DNA of 64,000 bases from JAFGSG01 sp964626055 (GCA_964626055.1 CAZVDF010000011.1:11568-75567); one strand, 5' to 3'. Positions 1 through 9,855 are shown, counted from the first letter of the stretch. Made by a program: numbers and translations. Notes: generated by a model not told the origin, from the sequence alone.

Positions 1-267
1 TTTTTTTTTACCCGTTGCTATTGTGATAATTCCTCGGTCCATGTGAATTTTCCCTTTTAAAAAAATAATTATTATTTTAAAATTATGCGGTAGCGACTAT
101 ACTTTTACTTTAAATGCTTTTTTTTAAATTCAAATTATAATAAGTAATTCTATTTACGATATTTTTTAAATAAACCAAATTAAAATAGTACATGTTTATT
201 ATAAAATTTTCTTTTAATCAGAAGATACATACTATAATAATAACAACTATCGGAATATAATAATGCA

Positions 268-1194
268 TTATAAGCCTTTTAAATTTTTTGGATTAAACAG
301 TTCGAAATTATGAAAAGTCGTAATTCTTAAAATATTCGCAATTCGCATAATTCTATCTGATATACGTAATTTTATTTTAAATGGCATTAAATTGAAAGCC
401 GCTAAAATTGGATAAAACAAAAAATAAAATAATTTCGAAGACGGTTTTGCAGGAATTTTAAGTTTTTTTAGTATTTCGGAATTATTATTCCAATTTATTG
501 AATTGAGATTTCCGAAATAAGTATCATTTTCTCCATTTGAGGTTAAAATAGACAAGGGGAAAAAATTTTTTGTGAACAATGTATTTATATCTCCTTTATC
601 ACCGCGTAATGGCGGCAGTGTTCTGTGTTCTTTTTGCACGAATCCGCAAACGTTGAAATTATATTTAATAAAATGTCCGTGAGAAACGTTGAAACCATTG
701 ATTAGCAATACATACATAAGCTGTCCGATATTCCAGCCGACGCTTATATGGCCGGCATAAATAATATCATCATATGGAGGAACAAATATAAAAAGCCAGC
801 CTTTATCCGACAACACGCGGCGCACCTCCCGCAGTACTATTCTGACATCCGGGCAGTGTTCAAGTACATGACTCATTATTATTCCGTCAAAATGTTTGTT
901 TTTAAATGGCATTTTTTCTGCGCTGCACTCGAATATATCAATATCGTATTCTTTTTTTAATTTGTTTTGATCGATCCCATATGATTTGATTTGAAGGCCT
1001 GTCCCGGTACATTTTTTACCCTGCTTTGAAAGCCATTTTAGTATTTCACCTTGCCCCATCCCGATATCTAAAAAATTTTTTAAATTCTCAATTGGAGCTT
1101 CCTGAAGTAATTGCATAACATTAATCAGTCTTTGATCATTTATTTCTTTTATATTATACGATATATCCATATTTGAACTGAATTTTTTATCCAT
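268..1194 (-). CDS. SAM-dependent class I methyltransferase (Methyltransf_11 type)
   Basis: A 308-residue protein with a class I SAM-binding fold in its first half. Motif I is FLDIGMGQGEIL, about residues 42-53, followed by an acidic segment and the typical AEKMPFKNKHFDGIIMSHVL stretch around residues 92-111, then the post-motif region VLREVRRVLSDKGWLFIF. The C-terminal third is hydrophobic and basic with a possible membrane-associated helix (LFYFLFYPILAAFNLMPF). It lies at the edge of the polysaccharide locus and faces away from the GH16 gene, so a role in methylating a sugar, lipid carrier or other envelope substrate is an inference. The substrate cannot be read from the sequence. Confidence 0.8.
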   Translation of the reverse strand: MDKKFSSNMDISYNIKEINDQRLINVMQLLQEAPIENLKNFLDIGMGQGEILKWLSKQGKKCTGTGLQIKSYGIDQNKLKKEYDIDIFECSAEKMPFKNKHFDGIIMSHVLEHCPDVRIVLREVRRVLSDKGWLFIFVPPYDDIIYAGHISVGWNIGQLMYVLLINGFNVSHGHFIKYNFNVCGFVQKEHRTLPPLRGDKGDINTLFTKNFFPLSILTSNGENDTYFGNLNSINWNNNSEILKKLKIPAKPSSKLFYFLFYPILAAFNLMPFKIKLRISDRIMRIANILRITTFHNFELFNPKNLKGL

Positions 1195-1680
1195 AATTTC
1201 CTTCTATCCTGAGAAATTAGATTTTAAAAAACCTGCTGCGATGCTTATTATTGTTTCAACAGGATTTTTATTCGCCTTACGGTCGGTATTGGATTGTTAT
1301 AAAATTGATAAATTTTTAAAACTAATAAGAAAATTTGTAAAGGATATTAAAATAAAGTAGAATAAAATATTATTTTCATTTTATGTTTGAAGTACTATTG
1401 CAAAGGATAATCAGAAAAACGTTTTAATTTTTTTAGGAATTTTTATAAAAAATTTTTTTTTAGTTGCCGAACATTTAATTTTTTTATATATTTCTTTGAT
1501 TTATTGATAACTACAAGAGTAAAAGAATGAAACTATAACGGAATTTTGTCTGTGGCTTCCTGACACTTTGATACATATGTCGTTTAAAGCATAATGAATT
1601 TGTAATCGATTGATTTTTTAATGATAAGATTGTAGTTAACAGTAATAGAATATAATAACAAATATTACTGGAGGTATCAG
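1195..1680. other. 486-bp AT-rich intergenic region between divergent genes
   Basis: No convincing ORF or RNA gene was seen. The region must hold the promoters of the divergent methyltransferase and GH16 genes. Its right end carries a clear ribosome binding site (GGAGG, about 1671-1675) for the GH16 gene. There is an imperfect inverted repeat, CCTGCTG with CAACAGG (about 1231-1264), but without a convincing T-tract in the right place. Confidence 0.5.
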
Positions 1681-2535
1681 ATGAATCAATATATAAGAAT
1701 CAGAATGTATACTATTTTAATAATATTACTTTCTATTTCCTTGTTAAGTATATGTTCATGTGCAAATAATTTAAATAACAACAGTCAATATGACGGCAAT
1801 ACGAATACGACAGATGACGATAATACCGGTGATGACACTGAAACAACAAATAATGAAACGTTCCGTGATGATTTTAACGGAACCACAGTCGATGAAACCG
1901 CATGGCAGATTGCAACGTGGCAGGAAGAAAGTCTGACCGGACGTGAGAGATGCTATGTAAAAGACGGCTGTTTAAATTTAGTATTTATAAATAATAACGG
2001 ACAATTTTTGGGAGCTGCGATTCAATCAAGGAATGAATTTATGTATGGAAGATGGGAAGCCAGGTTAAAACCGACTAATGTGCGTGGCGTGCTGAACTCA
2101 TTCTTTACAATAGATTGGGATAATATGAATACTCCTAATCCGGATGATGGCACCAAACAGGAAATCGACATAGAATTCCTTACTAATTCTTTTTCACCTT
2201 CTTCAGGACAAGTGCATTACGCGGTGCATGCAACCGGTAAAACCAGTTTCAATACCAATCCGGATATATATCTTGATTTCAATCCTTCAGATGATTTTCA
2301 TGTCTATGGTTTCGAAATTACTCCGGAAAAGATTCAATGGTATGTGGATGATAAAGTATTAAAGACATACATCTATGCCGAAAATCCTTCTTCCCCGTCA
2401 ATTGATTCTCCGTATCAGCTTAAACTGAATGTTTACACACAAAATGGCGGCTGGGTTGGAGGACCTCCGGCACAAGGTGTAGAGTGTATATATCAGATAG
2501 ATTGGATAAGATTTATTCCATATAGCGAAGAATAA
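1681..2535 (+). CDS. Secreted glycoside hydrolase family 16 lipoprotein (beta-glucanase type)
   Basis: 284 residues. A hydrophobic signal segment (about 10-26) ends in a lipobox-like SICSC, so the protein is probably lipidated at Cys25 or Cys27, followed by an Asn/Asp/Thr-rich linker to about residue 60. The GH16 concanavalin-like domain follows: YGRWEARLK (122-130) and the catalytic signature EIDIEF with E161 (nucleophile), D163 and E165 (acid/base). GH16 enzymes cleave beta-1,3 or beta-1,4 glucans and galactans; the linkage here cannot be told. GGAGG precedes the ATG with good spacing. Because it sits with glycosyltransferase and polysaccharide export genes, trimming or release of the organism's own exopolysaccharide is as plausible as feeding on an external glucan. 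Confidence 0.88.
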   Translation: MNQYIRIRMYTILIILLSISLLSICSCANNLNNNSQYDGNTNTTDDDNTGDDTETTNNETFRDDFNGTTVDETAWQIATWQEESLTGRERCYVKDGCLNLVFINNNGQFLGAAIQSRNEFMYGRWEARLKPTNVRGVLNSFFTIDWDNMNTPNPDDGTKQEIDIEFLTNSFSPSSGQVHYAVHATGKTSFNTNPDIYLDFNPSDDFHVYGFEITPEKIQWYVDDKVLKTYIYAENPSSPSIDSPYQLKLNVYTQNGGWVGGPPAQGVECIYQIDWIRFIPYSEE

Positions 2536-2707
2536 AGATCAAATTTTATTACAAAATTTATAACTTAAAATAATTTTATTTTTTAGATTGTACTTAATAA
2601 ATGCTTCGATTATAAATAATAAAGATGTTGACTTTGAGAAATCCTTTAATAATAAAGTAGCGATTTTTAATATAAGTTCAATCTTAAAATTATTAAAGAA
2701 TTAAAAA

Positions 2708-3589
2708 GTGAATACGGTTAATACAGTCAGCTTTGTCATCAGAACTTATAATGAAGCAAAATTCATTGGTAAATTGTTCGATAAAATCAATTCTCAAATC
2801 AATAATGACTATAATCTCGAATTTATTGTAGTAGACAGCTCTACAGATGAAACGGCAAAAATAGCAAAGAGCAAAGGTGCAATTGTAATTGATCTGCCAA
2901 AGGCAAAATTTAATTATGCCTCCGCGCTAAATATCGGAATAAAGGAAAGTTCCGGAGAATTAATTATAATTATGTCTGCTCATTCCATACCGGTCAATAA
3001 TGACTGGCTTTCCAGGATGATTTCTCACTTTAAAGATGAAAAAGTATCCGGTGTTTACTGTAAACAGATACCATGGCCGGAAGCAGACTGGAGAGAAAAA
3101 TATAGACTGGAAATGACTTTTAAGAATAAGTCAATTCATTACTCAAAAATCATTTCATCTAATGAGATGGCCTTCAGCAATGCAGCATCATGTATTCGTC
3201 GTTCAACCTGGGAAAAACATAATTTTATGCTGCTACCCGCATCGGAAGACAGGGAATGGGCTCAATGGGCAATTGAAGACGGAAATTCAATTGTTTATGA
3301 CGCTGAAGCATTAATATATCACTCGCATAATGAAAACCCGAAAAAGACGGCAATGAAGATTATAGAAATAGCGGTAAATATAGATAAGATTAATGACCGG
3401 AAAAGAAACATGTTTTTAATTTTTAAAAATGCCGCAGGATGGTTTATCCGCGATATAAAATTAATTTTTACATTGAATTATTGTAAGGGAAGAAGAATTA
3501 AGAATATGTTAGAATTACTGGCATGTATTTTTTGGTTCATTTTAGATTTTCAAGTCGTTGAAAAGAACACATTGGAAAAAATTAAATAA
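2708..3589 (+). CDS. Family 2 glycosyltransferase
   Basis: 293 residues with a GT-A fold at the N-terminus: VSFVIRTYNEAKFIGKL (about 7-23), EFIVVDSSTDETAKIAK and a Gly/Ser-rich LNIGIKESSGELIII segment. Where many GT2 enzymes have DXD, this one reads MSAHSIPVNNDWL, a form common in rhamnosyltransferase-like GT2 proteins; that sub-assignment is tentative. A C-terminal hydrophobic stretch (ELLACIFWFILDF) may touch the membrane. The start is GTG with little Shine-Dalgarno sequence, so an alternative start is possible. It probably adds a sugar to the polysaccharide repeat unit made by this locus. Confidence 0.82.
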   Translation: MNTVNTVSFVIRTYNEAKFIGKLFDKINSQINNDYNLEFIVVDSSTDETAKIAKSKGAIVIDLPKAKFNYASALNIGIKESSGELIIIMSAHSIPVNNDWLSRMISHFKDEKVSGVYCKQIPWPEADWREKYRLEMTFKNKSIHYSKIISSNEMAFSNAASCIRRSTWEKHNFMLLPASEDREWAQWAIEDGNSIVYDAEALIYHSHNENPKKTAMKIIEIAVNIDKINDRKRNMFLIFKNAAGWFIRDIKLIFTLNYCKGRRIKNMLELLACIFWFILDFQVVEKNTLEKIK

Positions 3590-3707
3590 TTCAAGTAAAC
3601 GATTAGTACGATGTTTATTTCCGGAAATTCAAATTTGGTAGCGAGTGCAGGAATTTGCAAAATGTTGATCTTTAAAATAACCTGTTGCTTTTGCTGCTAG
3701 GATGGTG

Positions 3708-4193
3708 CTAATGATTAAGCCAATAATTCAGGTAATCTACTATCTGTGTATTGTCTTTTTTAAAATTATTATTTTTGAATGTATTATCAGTCAGCAATAA
3801 ATTCACGCAATTTTCGAGTTCTGTTATATCATAAGCGGCTTGAACATAACCCAAATTCTCCATCATCCTGGCAAAAGCGATCTGATGATCATCCAGATGT
3901 TCACTATATTTTTTCTGTCTGGTAACAATGATCGGTGTTTTTCCAAGATCAAGGCATAATAATGTTGTACCGGCTCCGGCGTGAGCAATGACCATATCGG
4001 AATTTTTTATATTTTCGCACATTTTATCGAATGGAAGCCATTGTTCCCATGAACAATTCTTAGGGATATATGTACAGGAACCAAGTTGAATATGTACGGG
4101 TTGATCTATTATTTTATTTTCCTTTAAACGGTCAAGTTCCATTATCAGTCTGTTGAATGGAAAAGCTTCAGTTCCGGTAATTACAAATATCAT
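3708..4193 (-). CDS. PssE/Alg13-like glycosyltransferase catalytic subunit
   Basis: About 161 residues from the chosen start. It begins MIFVITGTEAFPFNRL and carries the Alg13/PssE C-terminal glycosyltransferase features, including DMVIAHAGAGTTLLCLDLGK and the LDDHQIAFA helix. In this family the protein binds UDP-sugar and works as a dimer with a PssD/Alg14 membrane anchor, here the adjacent upstream gene. The start at 4193 is supported by an ATGA overlap with the PssD stop and by AGGGAGAAT just upstream; the frame is open further upstream (to 4247) but that part lies inside pssD. The pair probably adds the second sugar to a lipid-linked repeat unit. Confidence 0.82.
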   Translation of the reverse strand: MIFVITGTEAFPFNRLIMELDRLKENKIIDQPVHIQLGSCTYIPKNCSWEQWLPFDKMCENIKNSDMVIAHAGAGTTLLCLDLGKTPIIVTRQKKYSEHLDDHQIAFARMMENLGYVQAAYDITELENCVNLLLTDNTFKNNNFKKDNTQIVDYLNYWLNH

Positions 4194-4642
4194 ATTATTC
4201 TCCCTTTGAATTCGGCTTTTTTGTATTTTTCCGCAAGTTGCGGCCATTGCACAAGCAGTTTATCTACAAACGGGTAAACGAGACGACCGGATAAAGATAA
4301 TTCTTTATTTCTTGTTATTGATTCAAGATATAAGGTTTTAATTCCGAAAAACCTGCCTAAAAGAATAAACGGAACAGCAATTCCAGCTCCGGTTGATATG
4401 ATTGCATCTGGTTTTTCTTTTTTTATGATCTTAAATGCTAAAAATAAATTTCTTATTAAATTTCTAATATTCCGGTTGGTGGGAAAGTATGCCCAATAAA
4501 CATTTTCTTCCTTAAGTAAATATTTCGCATCCTCGGTTTTAAAACTTACCCAGAAATGATCTTTATCCCCCCAGAATTCTTTTAAAGAAGATAACTGGAA
4601 TAAATGACCTCCGGATGAAGCTATAAGCGCCAATTTTAACAT
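4190..4642 (-). CDS. PssD/Alg14-like membrane-anchor subunit of a glycosyltransferase
   Basis: About 150 residues. The Alg14-type N-terminus MLKLALIASSGGHLFQL contains the SSGGH motif, followed by PDAIISTGAGIAVPFILLG and the conserved YLESITRN block. Alg14/PssD proteins sit at the membrane and recruit the catalytic Alg13/PssE subunit, which is encoded next with a 4-base overlap. The start at 4642 is preferred over the in-frame ATG at 4654 because the latter forms part of the Shine-Dalgarno sequence (GGGAGGAATT directly before 4642). Eukaryotes and streptococci also split this enzyme in two, so the split is normal for the family. Confidence 0.84.
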   Translation of the reverse strand: MLKLALIASSGGHLFQLSSLKEFWGDKDHFWVSFKTEDAKYLLKEENVYWAYFPTNRNIRNLIRNLFLAFKIIKKEKPDAIISTGAGIAVPFILLGRFFGIKTLYLESITRNKELSLSGRLVYPFVDKLLVQWPQLAEKYKKAEFKGRII

Positions 4643-4661
4643 AATTCCTCCCATAGCACAT

Positions 4662-5939
4662 TCATACCTGGTTAGGTTTTGTAATCGTTGGTAAATTATT
4701 CAGACTTGAAATCATTGCTACAAGCAAGTAATAGAAAAAAACCATTTGTTCGAAATATGACACTGATATAAATGCCGTTATATGAGCAAATAAGGATACA
4801 CCCAGAGCCCAAATATATTTTTGTAAATCAATCTGATGTGCCAGCTTTATCCTGGAGGATCCGATAGTTTGAAAACATTTTATAATTACTATTATGAAAA
4901 GAATTAATGGAACAATACCTCCCCGGACTCCTTCCAGTATATACTGGCTGGTTATGTCCTGCAATCCATGACCCCAAACTGCTGTAGACTTAATTCCAAG
5001 TACGAACCAATCAGTAAAATTCTCGAACGCTGCATCCATTAGGCGAAATCTGTGATATCCGGTAGAGCCGCCGACAATATCAATTCTTGCGATCAAATGC
5101 CATACAGGTCCTTTCATTAATAAATGCAAAGATATTATCATCAGAAAAAATAAATTTTTAACTATCTTGGTATATTTATTGAAAAGCCAGAAACATATAC
5201 CGAATATACCGACTGCAAAAGTTATCACCGGTCCACTTGAAGAGGAGGTTATCGTAATAATTAGCGATAACAAAACTCCTAATGCGGATAGAAATTTTTT
5301 ATTCCTATGCCAGAGACCCCATGATAAGGGCATTAGAGTCGCTCCAAATGTACCGGCCATTATTGAATGTCCAAAAGCTCCTTGTGCCCGCAATTTTCCC
5401 CCTCGGATTTCAACCTTCTCAGGTACACCGCCAAATATCGCAAAAAGATTCTTTCCTCCTGAAAACTGTTCGTACAACATGAATCCGGCGATAAAAATAC
5501 TCACAATAATAAGACACTTTATTATGGTGTCGTATTCATCAAAATCATTTATCATTAATCTAACAAAAAAATATGCGCCTAATATATCAAACGATTGGCC
5601 CATTATGAATATGAAGGCACTGGTGGATGACCATAAAATCGTGTACGTGATCACTCTGATGACTGTCCATGCTATCAATATTTTATCGATAGTATTAAAA
5701 GTCATCGACAATCGTTCATGCCGTACAGCTATCCTTATCAGACCTACCATTATTATTATTCTCAACATTGTAAAACTGACTGAAAATATGACGACTCTTT
5801 GCATAGTTGTAATAAAGCAAGCTACTAAAATAAGAGGTATAATTATATAGCCTCTTTTTAAGCTAAGGATCAAAATACACATTATAATTGTGAATATCAA
5901 TGCAATGGGATTAATAGTGGTTTGGCTATAATCGTACAT
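4662..5939 (-). CDS. O-antigen polymerase/ligase-like integral membrane protein
   Basis: 425 residues, almost entirely hydrophobic, with roughly ten to twelve transmembrane helices and one larger hydrophilic loop around residues 265-345 with GSTGYHRFRLMDAAFENF. This layout is that of Wzy/WaaL-type polymerases and ligases (O-antigen ligase fold), which diverge strongly in sequence. It lies directly upstream of the PssD/PssE pair on the same strand and downstream of the Wzz-like and Wza-like genes, so it most likely polymerises the repeat unit on the periplasmic face. An AGCAGG-type ribosome binding site precedes the ATG. Confidence 0.72.
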   Translation of the reverse strand: MYDYSQTTINPIALIFTIIMCILILSLKRGYIIIPLILVACFITTMQRVVIFSVSFTMLRIIIMVGLIRIAVRHERLSMTFNTIDKILIAWTVIRVITYTILWSSTSAFIFIMGQSFDILGAYFFVRLMINDFDEYDTIIKCLIIVSIFIAGFMLYEQFSGGKNLFAIFGGVPEKVEIRGGKLRAQGAFGHSIMAGTFGATLMPLSWGLWHRNKKFLSALGVLLSLIITITSSSSGPVITFAVGIFGICFWLFNKYTKIVKNLFFLMIISLHLLMKGPVWHLIARIDIVGGSTGYHRFRLMDAAFENFTDWFVLGIKSTAVWGHGLQDITSQYILEGVRGGIVPLILFIIVIIKCFQTIGSSRIKLAHQIDLQKYIWALGVSLFAHITAFISVSYFEQMVFFYYLLVAMISSLNNLPTITKPNQV

Positions 5940-6065
5940 ATAACCTGCTTTACTAAGATATTAATTATTGAATAATGGAATAGTTTAAATAATACATTAT
6001 TAAATTGGAATATAAAGGTGAAAGTATTATGAAGCGATAATATCCAATGTTATACTCTATTTATT

Positions 6066-7784
6066 TTATATCCATTTATATAAAATGTCAGGAATAGGAA
6101 ATCTTCTTCTATTTAAAATAAGACCTATTAAATTTCCTTTTTTCTGTTTTATGTATGAAATGGAATTCTGAACGAGCTGACGTCGTTCTTTGCCGTCATT
6201 TACTATTAATGCTATTCCATCGACATGGGCGGCTAAAATTCCGGTATCCTTATATTCTTTCAGGTTTGTAGAATCTATAATAACTGCATCGTATTCATTT
6301 TTAGCCAACTTGAAAAATGCATCAATCTTCGTATCGTTTAGAAGGGCAAGAGGGGTCATGGAAGCTTTTCCAGCCTGCAAAAAATCCAATTTATTATTTA
6401 TATGGTGAAGGATTTCAGAGGTTCTGATTTTTATCGGTTTTTTAGGATTTTTTTCTTTAGGATTTTCCATTTTGTCTGCCAGAGTTGTCTGTTGATTGAT
6501 ATTTTCATTTTCCGGCCTTAACACTGAATGATACTCAATTAATCTCCCTTCCTCCAGCATATTAGCTAAACCTGCAGTTTCATTTACATTGAATAATTTA
6601 TGCAATAACGGATGCCTGAAATTGGCATCAATAACGAGTGTTTTTACAGCCATTTTCTGAGATAAGCAGAGGCCGATATTTGCACATATAGTAGATGAGC
6701 CTCCCTTTGGGAAAGCGGATGTGATTAATATAACTTTTTGTTTATTTACTTTCATATATATAAGCAGCTGATCCGATAAATCTTCAAAAAAATCTGAGTA
6801 TATTTTTTCTGCTTTAGTTGGATCAAATTTTTCTACATCTACTAGCATGAGATCCTTATTTCTCATAATCGGGATAGATCCTAATAACGGCAATCCGGTA
6901 AATTTCACAATCTCTGTAGGAGATTTAAAGGTCTGATCCAAAAAAACATCAATTGCAATTGCAAATCCTATCCCTGCAACGACACTCATAACAACAGCTA
7001 TTAGAAATATTAAAGATTTTGGTTTTGTTTTAGTCGGGGATGGTAAGGCTTGTTCTATAATTTTTACGCTGGCTGTTCCATATGCATCAAATTCAGATAA
7101 TGGTTCACCGGATAATTTCTCTGTCATACTATAAATATTGTCTCTTAACTGTTGAATAGACGGGTGACGTAGACCGTATCTTTGTGTTAATTCCGCAAGT
7201 TGCTGTTGTAAATCGAATATAATATAGGATCGGCTTACGACATTTGCGATAGCAATAGCATTCTCCTGATTAAAGTCCGTAATAGTAATTTCAAATAAAT
7301 CGGTACCTGAAATTGCTGTTGTATTGAGGTTATCTTTTAAATTTTCAATAGCATAATTTATGTAAAATTCTCTCAGTTCTTCCGGAGTTAATTTCCTGAT
7401 TTTATTGTTCAATTTTTTTGTTTTATAATCGATTAATATTTTTTTAACAGGATGGCTGAAGTTTTTTTCATAATTAAATGGACGTTTATCGAGTTTTAAA
7501 GCAACGACGGCTCGCTTCAATACCGGATTTGATCTGACAATTTCCATTTGTGTTTGATGTATCCCACGGGTTCCCAGATCATAATAGAATTCTGTTCTGA
7601 TTTGTGCCTTACCCACGATGTGCATTTTAACCGTAGCTTGATAAATGCGTGTCTGTAAAAGAAGAATGAAAAATGTGGCAAGGATGACAACAGGAACTAG
7701 AATAAAGATAATATATTTTTTTCTAAATGCGGAACCGATCAGATTTCGGATATTTAATTCGTTTGACTGAGCTTGTTTTTCCAT
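6066..7784 (-). CDS. Wzz/BY-kinase-like polysaccharide co-polymerase with altered Walker A
   Basis: 572 residues. The N-terminal Wzz domain has transmembrane helices at about 23-44 and 257-280 around a periplasmic coiled-coil region. The cytoplasmic part is a bacterial tyrosine-kinase/ParA-like ATPase domain: Walker A position SAFPKGGSST (356-365), Walker A-prime LVIDANFR (383-390) and Walker B VIID (501-504). In active BY-kinases the P-loop reads PGxGKS/T; here the invariant lysine is Ser363, the second Walker A-prime aspartate is Asn388, and the C-terminus has only one tyrosine (Tyr569) instead of a tyrosine cluster. The protein is probably a chain-length regulator whose kinase domain is degenerate. 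A charged insertion (about 424-452) separates the ATPase motifs. Confidence 0.82.
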   Translation of the reverse strand: MEKQAQSNELNIRNLIGSAFRKKYIIFILVPVVILATFFILLLQTRIYQATVKMHIVGKAQIRTEFYYDLGTRGIHQTQMEIVRSNPVLKRAVVALKLDKRPFNYEKNFSHPVKKILIDYKTKKLNNKIRKLTPEELREFYINYAIENLKDNLNTTAISGTDLFEITITDFNQENAIAIANVVSRSYIIFDLQQQLAELTQRYGLRHPSIQQLRDNIYSMTEKLSGEPLSEFDAYGTASVKIIEQALPSPTKTKPKSLIFLIAVVMSVVAGIGFAIAIDVFLDQTFKSPTEIVKFTGLPLLGSIPIMRNKDLMLVDVEKFDPTKAEKIYSDFFEDLSDQLLIYMKVNKQKVILITSAFPKGGSSTICANIGLCLSQKMAVKTLVIDANFRHPLLHKLFNVNETAGLANMLEEGRLIEYHSVLRPENENINQQTTLADKMENPKEKNPKKPIKIRTSEILHHINNKLDFLQAGKASMTPLALLNDTKIDAFFKLAKNEYDAVIIDSTNLKEYKDTGILAAHVDGIALIVNDGKERRQLVQNSISYIKQKKGNLIGLILNRRRFPIPDILYKWI

Positions 7785-7840
7785 TTATTTTTACCTGCGA
7801 ATATAATGATATTGATGTAATTTAAAAATATCATTGATAA

Positions 7841-8416
7841 TTACCAGAAGCTTTCTGATACAACAATTATATCTCCGGGTTCAATAAGAAGATCTTCATT
7901 TGCATCTCCATCCAGTACTTTTTGGACATTAATTTCTATTCTCGTGTATCCAGGCCTGTCTTTTCTGTTTCTTAATACTCTTACTTTGCTCTTTAATCCG
8001 AACTTAGTAAAACCGCCTGCGATTGATATTGCTTTTAATACAGTCGTGTTATCTGTAAGAGAATAAGTTCCTACATTTTTTACTTCACCGGTAATTGTAA
8101 AAGTCCTGCTTCTGGACTCGACAAGAGATACTGTAACTACCGGATATTTCAAATACCCGTTGGCAAGCCTCCATTGAATATTCTGCTGAATTTGGGTTAT
8201 AGTTTTATCTTTTACTTTAACACTGCCTAAATACGCTACGGAAATATCACCACTGGGAGAAACAGTAACACGATCGGTTGTTGCCGGATCTGGCTTTAAT
8301 ATTCTTATTTCAAGTAAATCTCCGATGCCTACAGTATATTCATCCGCTGTTAAATGGTTATTAAATAATAGGAATAAAGAAATTACCAATAATGTTGAGA
8401 TTATTTTAAGTTTCAT
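7841..8416 (-). CDS. Wza-like outer-membrane polysaccharide export protein
   Basis: 191 residues with a signal peptide (about 1-24), then a Poly_export domain (YTVGIGDLLEIRIL, VSPSGDISVAYLGSVKVKDK) and an SLBB-type domain (FTITGEVKNVGTYSL, AGGFTKFG, DLLIEPGDIIVV). Members form the periplasmic and outer-membrane channel for capsule or exopolysaccharide. It is shorter than E. coli Wza (about 380 residues) and lacks the C-terminal outer-membrane helix, so the adjacent beta-barrel gene may supply the outer-membrane pore. No lipobox cysteine follows the signal peptide. It precedes the Wzz-like gene in transcription order. Confidence 0.85.
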   Translation of the reverse strand: MKLKIISTLLVISLFLLFNNHLTADEYTVGIGDLLEIRILKPDPATTDRVTVSPSGDISVAYLGSVKVKDKTITQIQQNIQWRLANGYLKYPVVTVSLVESRSRTFTITGEVKNVGTYSLTDNTTVLKAISIAGGFTKFGLKSKVRVLRNRKDRPGYTRIEINVQKVLDGDANEDLLIEPGDIIVVSESFW

Positions 8417-8574
8417 TTGATTTCATCCAATATAATTTTTAGTATATTATGACTAATAGTAACAATATAAATAGAATATTTATAAAAGATCAATCAATTA
8501 AAAGAATTTTTAAAAAAATTATAAGGGTTATTAAAACAATTGCATAAAAAAAAAGCCAGCCGGATAGTAAGAAA

Positions 8575-9729
8575 TTAAAATGAGGCATTTATCGATAATC
8601 GCAACAAGTTTCTGTCATATTCAGATTGCATGTTTATTGGGACCGTTTGTTTCCTTTTGTTTTTAGTATAAATATATTCAATATTAATCGCTAAATATTC
8701 GGCAAAAAATCTATAGGATAGATTTAGTTTTGCTCCAATCAATTGACTATTGATCGAAGTTGTGTCAGATACCGTATCGCCATATTGATAAAAGACAGAT
8801 GAAGTAATAAATATAAAATTAGATAATTCTCTGGAAAAATCGATAGAAAAGTTCCAAATATCATAAACCTGGTTTGTAAGCGGTATTAATTCATATCTTC
8901 GGGATGCTGAAATATTCAAACTATTCCTTTCATCAATTTGATTGCGAAGAGTTATAGTACCAAAGATATTCTTTTTATTGCTGTCTTCTGCCGTTATGTA
9001 ATCCACTCCGCCTTGTATATTTAAAGAAGATTTTTGAGTAAAAAATAACTCGTATCCAACGCCAATATTATGTTGTTTAGTTTTATAATTTTCCTGTTCA
9101 TTTTTATTAAGTGTCTCAAAGATTGTAAATTTATAAAAAGCAGATATAATATTGAAAGGATTGATTTCATATTTTGTGTTTATACTGCCGCTGTGTGAAA
9201 TTGAATCATTCAGTCCGTTTTTATTGCTGAGTATTTTAGTATAAGTGTTGGAATAGTAAGTGTTTATACTGAAATAGCTAAGTAAATCTCTGGCATATCT
9301 CAGCGTCAATATGTTTATATAATATCCGGTTCTTCCATCGGCCATACCGAATTGTTCCTGGAAATCCCGGGGTTCCGGGTAGTGTACAAATCTGTCACTA
9401 ATGCTAAATCGGTCCACGCTTGTGAATTCTTTTGATATGCTTAATTCTGCAGCTTGCGAGTTGTTATTTAATTCGCTGGTCTTATAATAAATTTGCTGAG
9501 TGCTTTGACCGAGTAATCGCAAGTTTGAAGTTGAAGATTGATTCTGTATTCCTAGGATAAGCACGATATCGGTAATAAAATCATATTCTTTCCTATCGGA
9601 AGAATAAATATTATCGTCATATGTTTCTCCAAGACTTCCGCTGATAATCCCTTCTACTGAATATGCGAGTCGGAAATTAAATAATATAGTAATAATAATA
9701 AATAATTTAAAGTATATTTTATTGAACAT
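8575..9729 (-). CDS. Outer-membrane beta-barrel protein of the exopolysaccharide locus
   Basis: 384 residues with a signal peptide (about 1-25, ending LAYSVEG). The rest is made of alternating polar/aromatic strands, and the last residue is Phe (LSINASF), as in BamA-inserted barrels. N-terminal features GSLGETYDDNIYSS and repeated Y-x-R/L-x-strand patterns resemble the uncharacterised barrels often found in exosortase/EPS gene clusters. I infer that it forms the outer-membrane conduit for the polysaccharide, partnering the short Wza-like protein. No catalytic motif is visible. Confidence 0.72.
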   Translation of the reverse strand: MFNKIYFKLFIIITILFNFRLAYSVEGIISGSLGETYDDNIYSSDRKEYDFITDIVLILGIQNQSSTSNLRLLGQSTQQIYYKTSELNNNSQAAELSISKEFTSVDRFSISDRFVHYPEPRDFQEQFGMADGRTGYYINILTLRYARDLLSYFSINTYYSNTYTKILSNKNGLNDSISHSGSINTKYEINPFNIISAFYKFTIFETLNKNEQENYKTKQHNIGVGYELFFTQKSSLNIQGGVDYITAEDSNKKNIFGTITLRNQIDERNSLNISASRRYELIPLTNQVYDIWNFSIDFSRELSNFIFITSSVFYQYGDTVSDTTSINSQLIGAKLNLSYRFFAEYLAINIEYIYTKNKRKQTVPINMQSEYDRNLLRLSINASF

Positions 9730-9855
9730 TAGTTATATACCTGAAATTTTTGAATTTAATAATTGATTTTATAATCTACAGATTATTATATGATTTGAAA
9801 TCTTTTATAATTGAATGTATTCATTGATGCCTGCGTTTAAAGAAATAAGTATTTT

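Noticed and set aside
1231..1264. Possible terminator hairpin before the GH16 gene
   Set aside because: Stem is imperfect with a long loop, and neither strand has a gene ending there.
5167..5850. Long open frame on the plus strand inside the polymerase gene
   Set aside because: It is antisense to a clear multi-helix membrane protein, has no recognisable domain and no ribosome binding site.
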